DNA of 64,000 nt, from contig CAVPQI010000001.1 in assembly GCA_963707515.1 (NCBI GenBank), positions 1,550,001 through 1,614,000 on the forward strand, in the 5' to 3' direction. Positions 24,318-32,643 of the stretch are shown piece by piece. The notes under the pieces were generated by a model. It was not told the origin of the DNA. It saw only the letters and a list, made by a program, of their open reading frames with translations, and did not search any database. Numbering within the stretch: the stretch's first letter is position 1; every line of letters begins with the position of its first letter. The position numbers and the translations under genes were made by a program. The DNA is from Sva-07 sp963707515 (GTDB lineage Bacteria; Actinomycetota; Acidimicrobiia; Acidimicrobiales; Ilumatobacteraceae).

Positions 24318-26048
24318 ATGCACGATCTCGTCATCCGTAACGCCACGCTGGTCGACGGCACGGGAGCCGAGCGACGACTCGCCGACATCGCCGTCGACGG
24401 TCAGCAGATCGTCGACGTCAGCGACTCCCCCGGCAGCATCGGCAGCGGCACCCGCGAGCTCGATGCCGACGGCCTGCTGGTCACCCCCGGCTGGGTCGAC
24501 ATCCACACCCACTACGACGGCCAGGTCACCTGGGACGCCGATCTCGCTCCGTCGTCGACCAACGGCGTCACGTCGATCCTCGTCGGCAACTGTGGCGTCG
24601 GCTTCGCGCCGGTCGCACCCGATCGCCATCAGTGGCTGATCGAGCTGCTCGAAGGCGTCGAGGACATCCCCGGCACCGCGCTGACCGAGGGCATGACGTG
24701 GGGCTGGGAGTCGTTCCCCGAGTACCTCGACCTGCTCGACCAGCTCCACTGGACGGTCGACGTCGGCACCCAGGTGCCGCACGCCGCGCTGCGCACCTAC
24801 GTGATGGGCGATCGCGGCGCCGATGTCGGCTCGGTCGCCACCGCCGACGAGATCGTCGCCATGTCGCGCCTCACCGAGGAGGCGATCCGCGCCGGAGCGA
24901 TGGGGTTCACCACCTCACGTACGTACGCCCATCGCACGTCGCGGGGTGAGCAGATCGGCACGTTGCGCGCCAGCGCCGACGAGGTGCTCGGCATCGCCGA
25001 CGCACTTCGCCGCGCCGGCACCGGCGTCGTACAGCTCATCTCCGACGCCTACCAGTCGGCCGACGACGAGCTCGTCGGGCACGAGATCGAGCTCCTCGGG
25101 CGCATCGCCACCGAGGTCGGACGCCCGCTCAGCTTCACCGTGCAGCAGAACGACGACACGCCCGACCGCTACCGCGAACTGCTGAGCGCCATCGCCGGCT
25201 GGAATGCTGCCGGTGCCGACGTCAAAGCGCAGGTCGCCGTCCGCCCCATCGGCGTGCTGATCGGCCTCCAGGCGACGGTCAACCCGTTCCTGTTCTGCCC
25301 GTCGTACCGTCCACTGCACGGCCTCGACCACGCCGAGCGACTCGCCCGACTGGCCGACGCCGACCTGCGCGCCACCCTCATCGCTGAGCACCGGCAGGCC
25401 GATCCCCCGGGCTTTGCGGCGATCATCCACCACGGCTACGACCGCATGTATCCGCTCAGCGATCCGCCGAACTACGAGCCGACCCCCGCCGACAGCGTCG
25501 CGGGGCTGGCCGCCGCCCGAGGTTTCGAGCCGGTCGAGGTGCTCTACGACCTCTTGCTCGACGACGGCGGCACGCGCCTGCTGTACATCCCGTTGATGAA
25601 CTACGCCCGCGGCGACCTCGACGATGTCCGCGAGATGATCACCCACCCGTACGCCATGTTCGGTCTCTCCGACGCCGGGGCGCACTGCAACTCGATCTGC
25701 GACGGTTCGTTCCCGACCACCGCGATCACCCACTGGACCCGCGACCGCAGCCGCGGCGAGCGGCTGCCGCTCGAGGCGATCGTCCACCACCAGACCCAGC
25801 GCACCGCCCGCCACGTCGGCTGGACCGACCGCGGCGTCGTCGCTCCCGGGTACCTCGCCGATCTCAACGTCATCGACTACGACCGCCTGTCGCTGCGTCC
25901 GCCGCAGCTCGTCGCCGACCTGCCCGCCGGCGGCACCCGTCTGCTGCAGACCGCCGACGGCTACGTGGCGACGATCAAGCGCGGCACCGTGATCGCCGAG
26001 GAGGGCACCCTCACCGGCGCCCGCCCCGGCCGCCTCCAACGCAGCTGA
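24318..26048 (+). CDS. amidohydrolase, N-acyl-D-amino-acid deacylase-like
   Basis: This is a 576-residue metal-dependent hydrolase of the amidohydrolase superfamily. It opens MHDLVIRNATLVDGTGAERR and has the metal ligands in GWVDIHTHYDGQVTWD, VGNCGVGFAP, a central SFTVQQNDDTPDRYRE, the Asp of GLSDAGAHCNSICDGSFPTT and GVVAPGYLADLNVID at the end. The HTHYDGQ and GNCGVG motifs match D-aminoacylases. Start ATG 24318 has TACCGT (24306-24311) six nt upstream, again leaderless-like. Substrate specificity is not certain. Confidence 0.88.
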   Translation: MHDLVIRNATLVDGTGAERRLADIAVDGQQIVDVSDSPGSIGSGTRELDADGLLVTPGWVDIHTHYDGQVTWDADLAPSSTNGVTSILVGNCGVGFAPVAPDRHQWLIELLEGVEDIPGTALTEGMTWGWESFPEYLDLLDQLHWTVDVGTQVPHAALRTYVMGDRGADVGSVATADEIVAMSRLTEEAIRAGAMGFTTSRTYAHRTSRGEQIGTLRASADEVLGIADALRRAGTGVVQLISDAYQSADDELVGHEIELLGRIATEVGRPLSFTVQQNDDTPDRYRELLSAIAGWNAAGADVKAQVAVRPIGVLIGLQATVNPFLFCPSYRPLHGLDHAERLARLADADLRATLIAEHRQADPPGFAAIIHHGYDRMYPLSDPPNYEPTPADSVAGLAAARGFEPVEVLYDLLLDDGGTRLLYIPLMNYARGDLDDVREMITHPYAMFGLSDAGAHCNSICDGSFPTTAITHWTRDRSRGERLPLEAIVHHQTQRTARHVGWTDRGVVAPGYLADLNVIDYDRLSLRPPQLVADLPAGGTRLLQTADGYVATIKRGTVIAEEGTLTGARPGRLQRS

Positions 26049-26056
26049 GCGGTATC

Positions 26057-26269
26057 CGGCCCGCCGTGAGGCCGAGCCAATCGTGACGGCCGCCGCCGGG
26101 AGCGCCAGCGACCAAGGCTGGCGCGAGGCCGACCAACAGCTCCCCACCACCGGCCCGCCGTGAGGCCGAGCCAATCGTGACGGCCGCCGCCGGGAGCGCC
26201 AGCGACCAAGGCTGGCGCGAGGCCGACCAACAGCTCCCCACCACCGGCCCGCCGTGAGGCCGAGCCAAT
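26057..26269 (+). repeat. 94-bp tandem repeat (2.3 copies) carrying a hairpin
   Basis: Copies begin at 26057, 26151 and 26245 (period 94); the third stops after 25 bp. Each full copy contains a perfect 8-bp inverted repeat, GCGCCAGC and GCTGGCGC, with loop GACCAAG (first copy 26102-26124). It fills the gap between two convergent genes, so it may serve as a bidirectional terminator, or be an interspersed genomic repeat. No coding function is supported. Confidence 0.9.
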
Positions 26270-26271
26270 GT

Positions 26272-26890
26272 TTACGACAACAGTTGGCCGCGGATGGCGG
26301 CGCGCATGGCGTCGACGGCGAGGCGGTGCTCGGCGGCGGAGCGGGGCACACCTTCGGTGAGGCCGACGAACATCACCCGCACGAACTCCTCGACGAGGTC
26401 ACGGTTGGCGGCGCACACCTCGCCGGTGGTGATCCCGGCGTCGACGATGGCGGTGAAGAAGTCCTCGCGGCCGGCGACGCTGACGGCGAGACACTCGGCG
26501 ACCTCGGGAAAGCGGCGCATGTCGATGCGCACCGTGCCGACGAACATCGCCAGCGACGGATCCTCGTCGTTGAGGTCGTGGGCCGCCTCGAGCACCGCCT
26601 CGAACTGGCCGAGGAACGTGTCGTGCGCCTCGACGGCCTGCACGAATCGGCCGTAGACCTTGCGCTGCAGGTCGTGGTGCACGGCGACGTAGAGGTCGAG
26701 CTTGGAGTCGACGTAGTGGTAGCAGCGCGGCGGGCGTGATGCCGGCGGCGGCGGCGACGTCGCGATTGGTGACCGCGCTGTAGCCACGTTCGGCGAACAG
26801 GCGGCGGGCGCTGTCGATGATCGCCCGCCGGGTGTCGGCCGAGGCGCGGTCCGTCGGGCGCCCTCTGCGCTTCACCGACGGTTGCCCCAT
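26272..26890 (-). pseudogene. TetR family regulator, frameshifted after the HTH
   Basis: From ATG at 26890 the frame gives MGQPSVKRRGRPTDRASADT and the TetR helix-turn-helix ARRLFAERGYSAVTNRDVAA then AAGITPAAL. The rest, YHYVDSKLDLYVAVHHDLQ through to the stop at 26272, lies in another frame. One extra nucleotide near 26722-26728 would account for it. The repaired protein is about 205 residues and normal for TetR. It converges on the amidohydrolase gene across the 94-bp repeats. It is either a real pseudogene or a base-calling error. Confidence 0.8.
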
Positions 26891-26951
26891 GGATCCGAGT
26901 ATGACCGCCGTCACATCGGGGCGCCGTGTCGGAGCCCCGATGGCGGGAGGG

Positions 26952-27612
26952 TCACTTTCGTGCTGACTCGACCGCTTTGACCAGCCGCTCGAACACGGCG
27001 TCGGGATGACCGATGCCGTTGACCACGGCCAGCCGTCCCTGCAACGAGTAGTGCTTGATCAACGGGAACGTCTGCTCCTCGTAGAGGTCGAGACGGCGGT
27101 TGACCGACTCCGGCGTGTCATCGGCACGTTGCTTGACATCGCCGCCGCACACATCGCAGATCCACGGGTCGGGCACGGTGCCCGTCGCCGTGTAGTTCGT
27201 GCCGCAGTCGCGGCAGACGCGTCGTGACGAGATGCGCTCGAACACGATCTCGCGGGGCACGTTGAGGTCGAGGACGATGTCGATCGGACGCTCGCCGGTG
27301 ATCACGTCGAGGGCGTCGGCCTGCTCGATCGTGCGCGGGAAGCCGTCGAGGATGAAGCCGCGGCTCTGGGCGTCGGGCTGAGCCAGCCGCTCGCGGACGA
27401 TGCCGATCATGATGTCGTCGCTGACAAGGCCGCCGGCGTCCATCACCTGCTTCGCTGCCTGGCCGAGCTCGGTGCCCTCGCGGACGGCAGCGCGGCAGCA
27501 TGTCACCAGTCGAGATGTGCGGGACGACGAAGTGCCGGGAGAGCCGCACGCATTGCGTGCCCTTGCCGGCACCCTGTCGCCCGAGGATGATGAGTCGGGC
27601 GCCGGGGATCAC
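26952..27612 (-). CDS. adk: adenylate kinase, frameshifted in this sequence
   Basis: Adk equilibrates ATP+AMP with 2 ADP. From GTG at 27612 the protein reads LIILGRQGAGKGTQCVRLSR (P-loop GRQGAGKGT) to ISTGDML, then shifts frame. The remainder, RAAVREGTELGQAAKQVMDA, continues through FILDGFPRT, the zinc-binding lid with CRDCG and CDVCG, and DTPESVNRRLDLYEEQT to the stop at 26952. One extra base near 27491-27496 breaks the gene. It follows secY by 6 nt, its normal spc-operon position. Because Adk is essential, the break is more likely a sequencing error than a true mutation, unless a second copy exists. Confidence 0.85.
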
Positions 27613-27618
27613 GGCGGC

Positions 27619-28941
27619 CTACTTGAGGAAGCCCTCGTAGTTGCGCAGGGTCAGCTGGCTGTCGATCTGTCGCATCAGCTCGAGGGCCACGCCGACGGAG
27701 ATCAGGATGCTCGTGCCGGCGAAGGCGAAGGTGTTGATGTTGGCGAGGATCATCAACAGGTACGGCAAGATGGCGATGATGGCGATGAACACGGCGCCGG
27801 GCAGCGTGATCCGGTTGACGGCCTTGGCCAGGTAGCGCTCGGTCTGCGGACCGGGGCGCACGCCGGGGATGAAGCCACCCTGGCGACGCAGCTGATCCGC
27901 CTGACGCACCGGGTCGAAGGCGATCGAGTTGTAGAAGTAGGCGAAGGCGATGATCATCAACGCAAAGATCGAGATGTAGACGAAGTTCTGCGGGTTGACG
28001 ATGTAGCGGTCGACGAACGACGCGATCTCCCCGCGCCAGCCCTCACCGGACCCGAGGAACTGGGTCATGATCACCGGCAGCAGCAGGATCGAGCTGGCGA
28101 AGATGATCGGGATCACGCCCGACTGGTTGACCTTCAACGGGATGTAGGTGTTCTGGCCGCCCATCATGCGGCGGCCGACCACACGTTTGGCGAACTGCAC
28201 CGGGATCCGGCGTTGCCCGAGCTCCACGTAGACGACGGCGACGATGATCCCCAGCGTCAGCAGGAGCATGGCGACGAACCAGAACCACTTGTTGAGCTCG
28301 AGGATGCCGTAGAAGCCGCCCGGCAGCGAGGCGACGACGGAGGCGAAGATGATCATCGACATGCCGTTGCCGATGCCGCGCTGGCTGATCATCTCGGCCA
28401 TCCACATCAGCACGGCGGTGCCGGCGACGAGGGTGGGGATGATCAGGTAGCCGCGTGGCCAGACGCCGTCGGGCAGCAGGGGCACCGTCGGCGCCGCGCC
28501 GGCAGCGGAGAAGAACGCCGTGCCGCGACCGGTGCCGAAGATGAACACGAGGCCGGTCGCCTGCAGGGTGGCCAGGCCCATCGTGACGTAGCGCGTGTAC
28601 TGGGTGATCTTGCGTTGCCCGACCGCCCCCTCGTTCTGGAGCTCCTCGAGCTTCGGGATGACCACCCCGAGCACCTGCATGATGATGCTCGCCGTGATGT
28701 ACGGCATGATCCCGAGGGCGAAGATCGAGAAGCTCTCGAACGCGCCACCGGAGAACAGGTTGAGGAAACCGAGCGCGCCCTGCTGGCTCGCCGATTCGCG
28801 CAGCTGCTCGATGGCGATCGGATCGACGCCCGGGACGCGGATGGCAACGCCGAATCGATAGACGGCGACCATCAGGATCACGAACAGGATCTTGTTCCTC
28901 AGGTCGTGGACCTTGAAGATGTTGACCAAGCTCGTGATCAC
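27619..28941 (-). CDS. secY: preprotein translocase subunit SecY
   Basis: SecY is the channel subunit of the Sec translocase. The 440-residue protein has ten hydrophobic segments and family motifs FNLFSGGAFESFSIFALGIM (loop and TM2), PYITASIIMQVLGV, FADMISQRGIGNG-like EMISQRGIGNGMSM, PLKVNQSGVIPIIFASSI and GGFIPGVRPGPQTERYL. The length is typical. It follows rplO by 77 nt, a gap containing a 15-bp tandem repeat, and precedes adk by 6 nt. Confidence 0.96.
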   Translation of the reverse strand: MITSLVNIFKVHDLRNKILFVILMVAVYRFGVAIRVPGVDPIAIEQLRESASQQGALGFLNLFSGGAFESFSIFALGIMPYITASIIMQVLGVVIPKLEELQNEGAVGQRKITQYTRYVTMGLATLQATGLVFIFGTGRGTAFFSAAGAAPTVPLLPDGVWPRGYLIIPTLVAGTAVLMWMAEMISQRGIGNGMSMIIFASVVASLPGGFYGILELNKWFWFVAMLLLTLGIIVAVVYVELGQRRIPVQFAKRVVGRRMMGGQNTYIPLKVNQSGVIPIIFASSILLLPVIMTQFLGSGEGWRGEIASFVDRYIVNPQNFVYISIFALMIIAFAYFYNSIAFDPVRQADQLRRQGGFIPGVRPGPQTERYLAKAVNRITLPGAVFIAIIAILPYLLMILANINTFAFAGTSILISVGVALELMRQIDSQLTLRNYEGFLK

Positions 28942-28958
28942 GCGGTGGCTCCTGGGTG

Positions 28959-28994
28959 GTTCAGTGCGGTGAAGTTCAGTGCGGTGAGGTTCAG
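28959..28994 (-). repeat. 15-bp tandem repeat between rplO and secY
   Basis: Two near-identical 15-bp copies (GTTCAGTGCGGTGAA at 28959-28973 and 28974-28988, the second ending in G) and a 6-bp partial third lie in the short rplO-secY spacer, upstream of the secY start. Any role is unknown; this is another of the small tandem duplications in the window. Confidence 0.85.
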
Positions 28995-29018
28995 GTCAGC
29001 GTTGCGGGTGAGCGCAAC

Positions 29019-29531
29019 TCAGCGGTTGGCGAACTGGTTGCCCTTGACAGCGGGGCGCCCAGCCTTGCCTTCCTCGCGGAACGGCAGCTCGATCAGCGTG
29101 ACCGTACCGCCCGCCGCCTTGATCGCCTCGTCGGCGGCAGCGGAGATCGCATGCACGTGGAGGTCGACCTTGGTCGAGATCTCCCCGCGGGCGAGCACCT
29201 TCACGAACGCATTCTTGTTCACCACACCGTTGGCGGCGAGGACCTCCGGGGTCACCGTGGCGTCGCCGATCTTCTCGACGAGGTCGGCCAGCGTGTGCAG
29301 GTTGACCGCCTGGTACTCGACGCGGAACGGGTTGTTGAAGCCCTTGAGCTTCGGCACCCGCTGCTTGAGGGGGTTCTGACCACCTTCGAAGCCGCGTGCG
29401 ACCGTGTTGCGGGCGCGCTGGCCCTTGGTGCCGCGGCCGGCGGTCTTGCCGCCCTTGCCGCCGGTACCGCGAGCGACGCGCTTGGCGCTGCGCTTGGCGC
29501 CGGGAGCCGGCGCGAGTTCATGGACCTTCAT
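29019..29531 (-). CDS. rplO: 50S ribosomal protein L15
   Basis: The 170-residue L15 starts MKVHELAPAPGAKRSAKRVA at 29531 and has GTGGKGGKTAGRGTKGQRAR, FEGGQNPLKQRVPKLKGFNN and a C-terminal LIELPFREEGKAGR. The glycine-rich basic N-terminal arm penetrates 23S rRNA. It follows rpmD by 2 nt. The C-terminus is a little longer than in many L15s. Confidence 0.95.
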   Translation of the reverse strand: MKVHELAPAPGAKRSAKRVARGTGGKGGKTAGRGTKGQRARNTVARGFEGGQNPLKQRVPKLKGFNNPFRVEYQAVNLHTLADLVEKIGDATVTPEVLAANGVVNKNAFVKVLARGEISTKVDLHVHAISAAADEAIKAAGGTVTLIELPFREEGKAGRPAVKGNQFANR

Positions 29532-29533
29532 GG

Positions 29534-29770
29534 TCAGCTTTCCTCTCCGCTGGACCCGCTGCCGGCCGAGGTGCCTTCCGACACTTCGAGGAGGTGCGGG
29601 ACGCGGGCGATCATGCCGCGGATCTCCGGCCGGTCGGGCAGGGTGTTCGTCGAACCGATCTTGCCCAGGCCGAGCGCCCGCAGCGTGCCGCGGTGCTTGG
29701 GCTTGGAGCCGATCGACGACTTGATCTGGGTGACGGTGATCGTCGCCGTGCTGTCGCTCGAGGTGCTCAT
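29534..29770 (-). CDS. rpmD: 50S ribosomal protein L30
   Basis: This 78-residue product has the L30 core TVTQIKSSIGSKPKHRGTLR then ALGLGKIGSTNTLPDRPEIR. Family members are about 60 residues; this one has an extra N-terminal segment rich in Ser and Thr and a Ser/Gly/Glu-rich tail (SEGTSAGSGSSGEES). The start overlaps the rpsE stop by 4 nt. Confidence 0.94.
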   Translation of the reverse strand: MSTSSDSTATITVTQIKSSIGSKPKHRGTLRALGLGKIGSTNTLPDRPEIRGMIARVPHLLEVSEGTSAGSGSSGEES

Positions 29771-30438
29771 TGGGCACCCCCGGTGGTCGCCGAGGCGGTC
29801 ACCTTGTTGCGCTCGTTGTACGCGTTGAGCAGACCCTTGGGGACGAACTCTTCGGGGGCGAGACCACGGCGGGCGGCGATCTGGTCGGGCCGCTGCAGCG
29901 CCTTCAACCCGGCAACGGTGGCGCGGGCGACGTTGATGTGGTTGGCAGAACCGAGCGACTTGCAGAGCACGTCGTGGACGCCGGCCTCTTCGAGGATGAC
30001 GCGGGCGGCGCCACCGGCGATCACGCCGGTACCGGGCGCGGCCGGCTTCATCAGGACCTTGCCGCCGCCGGTCGTGCCGATGACGGGGTGGATGATCGTG
30101 CTGCCGGCCATCGGGACCTCGAAGAGGTTGCGCTTGGCTTCCTCGGTGCCCTTCTGGATGGCGAGCGGGACCTCTTTCGCCTTGCCGTAGCCGAGACCGA
30201 CGCGGCCGTTGCCGTCGCCGATCACCACGAGCGCGGTGAACGAGAACCGGCGGCCGCCCTTGACGACCTTGGCGACGCGGTTGATCGTGATGACGCGCGA
30301 CTCGCGCAGACCGCTGCCGTCGTCGTCACGGTTGTCACGACCGCGACCATCGCGGTTGTCGCGACCGCGATTGTCGCCCGGACGGTTGCCACCCGGGCGG
30401 TTGTCGTTACCGGGGGTGTTGGTGGTGGGGGTGACCAT
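29767..30438 (-). CDS. rpsE: 30S ribosomal protein S5 with Gly/Asn/Arg/Asp-rich N-terminus
   Basis: S5 is needed for decoding fidelity and mRNA helicase function. The core RESRVITINRVAKVVKGGRR starts near residue 45 and continues GNGRVGLGYGKAKEVPLAIQ and GGGKVLMKPAAPGTGVIAGG. The first ~43 residues (MVTPTTNTPGNDNRPGGNRP and on) are a low-complexity string of Gly, Asn, Arg and Asp with repeated RDNRD-like units, longer than usual for S5. The start overlaps the rplR stop by one base. Confidence 0.95.
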   Translation of the reverse strand: MVTPTTNTPGNDNRPGGNRPGDNRGRDNRDGRGRDNRDDDGSGLRESRVITINRVAKVVKGGRRFSFTALVVIGDGNGRVGLGYGKAKEVPLAIQKGTEEAKRNLFEVPMAGSTIIHPVIGTTGGGKVLMKPAAPGTGVIAGGAARVILEEAGVHDVLCKSLGSANHINVARATVAGLKALQRPDQIAARRGLAPEEFVPKGLLNAYNERNKVTASATTGGAQ

Positions 30439-30806
30439 CAGAACTCCAGTCCTGCTTCACGGGCGGCGGAGGCCACGGCGGCGATGCGGCCGTGGTAGGC
30501 GAACCCACCGCGGTCGAACACGACCTGGTCGACGCCGGCGGCCTTGGCACGCTCGGCGATCAACTGGCCGACTCGCGTGGCAGCTTCGACGCTCGAACCC
30601 GCACCGGCGGAACGCAGGTCGGGCTCGGTGGTCGACGCAGCGGCGACGGTGACACCGGCGTCGTCGTCGATCACCTGCACCGACAGGTGCTTGTTCGACC
30701 GGAACACGGCCAGGCGCGGACGGGCCGCGGTGCCGTGGATCTTCTTGCGGACCCGGCGGTGACGGCGGATCCGTCCCGCCCGGCGGGCTTCGGCGATCTT
30801 GCTCAT
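30438..30806 (-). CDS. rplR: 50S ribosomal protein L18
   Basis: The 122-residue L18 binds 5S rRNA. It begins MSKIAEARRAGRIRRHRRVR and has RPRLAVFRSNKHLSVQVIDD and VVFDRGGFAYHGRIAAVASA, then AREAGLEF. The start at 30806 gives the normal length and lies 37 nt after rplF. The stop overlaps rpsE (TGATG). Confidence 0.95.
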   Translation of the reverse strand: MSKIAEARRAGRIRRHRRVRKKIHGTAARPRLAVFRSNKHLSVQVIDDDAGVTVAAASTTEPDLRSAGAGSSVEAATRVGQLIAERAKAAGVDQVVFDRGGFAYHGRIAAVASAAREAGLEF

Positions 30807-30843
30807 GATGCGCTCCGTTGCTTCTTTCCAGCCGTCGCGGCTG

Positions 30844-31386
30844 TCACTTCTTGCCGGCCTTGCCGGCCTTGCGCAGCACGCGCTCTCCGGCGTAGCGGAC
30901 ACCCTTGCCCTTGTAGGGCTCGGGCTTGCGGATGCTGCGGATGTTGGCGGCCACCTGGCCGACGACTTCTTTGTCGATGCCGGTGACGACGACCTGCGTC
31001 TGCGCCGGCACCTCGAAGGTGATGCCCTCGGGGGCCTTGACGTCGACCGGATGGCTGAAGCCGAGGTTGAGGCGCAGTGCGTTCGGGCCCTGGGCCTCGG
31101 CGCGGTAACCGACGCCGACGATCTCGAGCTCCTTGCGGAACCCGTCGGTGACGCCGATGACCATGTTGTTGACGAGGCTGCGGACCAGACCGTGCATGGC
31201 CTTGGTCTTGTTCTCTTCGTTGGGGCGCTCGCACACAAGCGTGTCGCCGTCCTGGGTGACGGTGATACCGCCGGGGACCTCGCGCTCGAGGGTGCCCTTC
31301 GGACCCTTGACCGAGATCGTGCGACCGGTGACGGTCACGTCGACCCCAGCGGGGACGGTGATGGGTGCTTTACCGATTCGAGACAT
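30844..31386 (-). CDS. rplF: 50S ribosomal protein L6
   Basis: The 180-residue L6 lies near the sarcin-ricin loop. It begins MSRIGKAPITVPAGVDVTVT and has VKGPKGTLEREVPGGITVTQ, then the duplicated second domain with LEIVGVGYRAEAQG and LNLGFSHPVDVKAPEG, and ends YKGKGVRYAGERVLRKAGKA. It follows rpsH by 6 nt. Length and motifs are standard. Confidence 0.96.
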   Translation of the reverse strand: MSRIGKAPITVPAGVDVTVTGRTISVKGPKGTLEREVPGGITVTQDGDTLVCERPNEENKTKAMHGLVRSLVNNMVIGVTDGFRKELEIVGVGYRAEAQGPNALRLNLGFSHPVDVKAPEGITFEVPAQTQVVVTGIDKEVVGQVAANIRSIRKPEPYKGKGVRYAGERVLRKAGKAGKK

Positions 31387-31392
31387 GTCGGA

Positions 31393-31794
31393 TCACCAGA
31401 CGTAGCAGAGGACTTCGCCGCCCACGTTGCGCTTGCGCGCCTCGCGGTCGGTCATCAGTCCCTGAGAGGTGGACAGGACAGCGACGCCGAGGCCACCGAG
31501 CACGCGGGGCACGGTGCCGGCGTTGCGGTAGACCCGCAGACCGGGCGTCGAGATGCGGCGCAGACCCATGATCGTGCGATCACGGTCGGCGGAGTACTTC
31601 AGCTGGATCGTCAGCACGTCGCCGACGCCCTTGGGCGACGGGGAGGTGGTGAAGCTGGCGATGTAGCCCTCCTTCTGGAGGACCTCGGCGAGCGCAACCT
31701 TCTGCTTCGACGAGGGCATGCGCACCTCGTCGTGCTTGGCCGTGTTCGCGTTGCGAACGCGGGTCAGCATGTCGGCGATGGGATCGGTCATCAT
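31393..31794 (-). CDS. rpsH: 30S ribosomal protein S8
   Basis: S8 binds helix 21 of 16S rRNA and, in many bacteria, also represses the spc operon by binding its own mRNA. The 133-residue product has MTDPIADMLTRVRNANTAKH, KVALAEVLQKEGYI, RISTPGLRVYRNAGTVPRVL and LGGLGVAVLSTSQGLMTDRE. It lies 13 nt after rpsN. Confidence 0.96.
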   Translation of the reverse strand: MMTDPIADMLTRVRNANTAKHDEVRMPSSKQKVALAEVLQKEGYIASFTTSPSPKGVGDVLTIQLKYSADRDRTIMGLRRISTPGLRVYRNAGTVPRVLGGLGVAVLSTSQGLMTDREARKRNVGGEVLCYVW

Positions 31795-31807
31795 GATGGT
31801 TGCCTCC

Positions 31808-31993
31808 TCACCAGCTCGACTTCGTCATGCCCGGGATCTCGCCGGCGTGGGCGAGCTCTCGCAGGCACACACGGCAGAGGCCGAACTTGCGGTACACGGA
31901 ACGGGCGCGGCCACAACGGCGGCAGCGGGTGTAGCCGCGTACCTTGAACTTGGGCTTCGCATTGGCCTTGTTGATCAGTGCTTTCTTCGCCAT
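31808..31993 (-). CDS. rpsN: 30S ribosomal protein S14 type Z
   Basis: The 61-residue zinc form of S14 reads MAKKALINKANAKPKFKVRG then YTRCRRCGRARSVYRKFGLC and RVCLRELAHAGEIPG. Cys24, Cys27, Cys40 and Cys43 make a C-x2-C-x12-C-x2-C zinc site. It lies 8 nt after rplE. Together with zinc-type L36, this marks a zinc-replete ribosomal set in the main operon. Confidence 0.96.
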   Translation of the reverse strand: MAKKALINKANAKPKFKVRGYTRCRRCGRARSVYRKFGLCRVCLRELAHAGEIPGMTKSSW

Positions 31994-32001
31994 GGCTCAG
32001 C

Positions 32002-32643
32002 TCACTTCTTCCTCTTGCCGCCGTAGCGCGGGCCCTTGGACTTCTTCTTGCGCGGCTCGGTCTCGGCGTCGGCGCCCCGCTTGAACGGGAACCCGAAGGC
32101 GTCGAGGAGGGCCTTGCCACTCTCGTTGTCGCTTGCGCTGGTGACGATGGTGATGTCCATGCCACGGGCCTGGTCGGCCTTGTCGGGATCGATCTCGGCG
32201 AACATCGTCTGCTCGTTGAGCCCGAAGGTGTAGTTGCCGTGACCGTCCCACGAGTTGGCGGGGAGGCCGCGGAAGTCACGGATACGGGGGATGGCAACCG
32301 AGATCAGTCGGTCGAGGAACTCCCACATCCGATCGCCGCGCAGCGTCACCTTGACACCGATCGCCTGCCCCTCACGGAGCTTGAAGTTGGCGATCGAGGT
32401 ACGGGCCTTGGTGACGATCGGCTTCTGGCCGGAGATCACCGTGAGGTCGGCAACGCAGCCTTCGATCAGCGACGGCTGGCCAGCGGCACGTCCGACGCCC
32501 ATGTTGATGACGATCTTCTCGAGTGCCGGCACCTGCATGACGTTGGCGATGCCGAGGTCGGACTGCAGCTGCGGCTTGATCGTTTCGACGTAGCGCGTCT
32601 TGAGACGCGGCACGGTCGAGGTCTCTGCCACGGTGGCGCTCAC
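32002..32643 (-). CDS. rplE: 50S ribosomal protein L5
   Basis: The 213-residue L5 binds 5S rRNA and the P-site tRNA region. It has NVMQVPALEKIVINMGVGRA, GQKPIVTKARTSIANFKLRE, GVKVTLRGDRMWEFLDRLIS, FRGLPANSWDGHGNYTFGL and MDITIVTSASDNESGKALLD. It carries a basic extra tail (EPRKKKSKGPRYGGKRKK) beyond the usual ~180-residue end. The start overlaps the rplX stop by 4 nt. Confidence 0.95.
   Translation of the reverse strand: MSATVAETSTVPRLKTRYVETIKPQLQSDLGIANVMQVPALEKIVINMGVGRAAGQPSLIEGCVADLTVISGQKPIVTKARTSIANFKLREGQAIGVKVTLRGDRMWEFLDRLISVAIPRIRDFRGLPANSWDGHGNYTFGLNEQTMFAEIDPDKADQARGMDITIVTSASDNESGKALLDAFGFPFKRGADAETEPRKKKSKGPRYGGKRKK

Noticed and set aside
26057..26269. Possible CRISPR array
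   Set aside because: Only 2.3 copies of a 94-bp unit with no spacers; a tandem repeat, and no cas genes are present.
24915..26351. Minus-strand 478-residue frame through the amidohydrolase and the 94-bp repeats
   Set aside because: It is antisense to a clear amidohydrolase, and its repetitive N-terminal part is just the tandem repeat read in frame.
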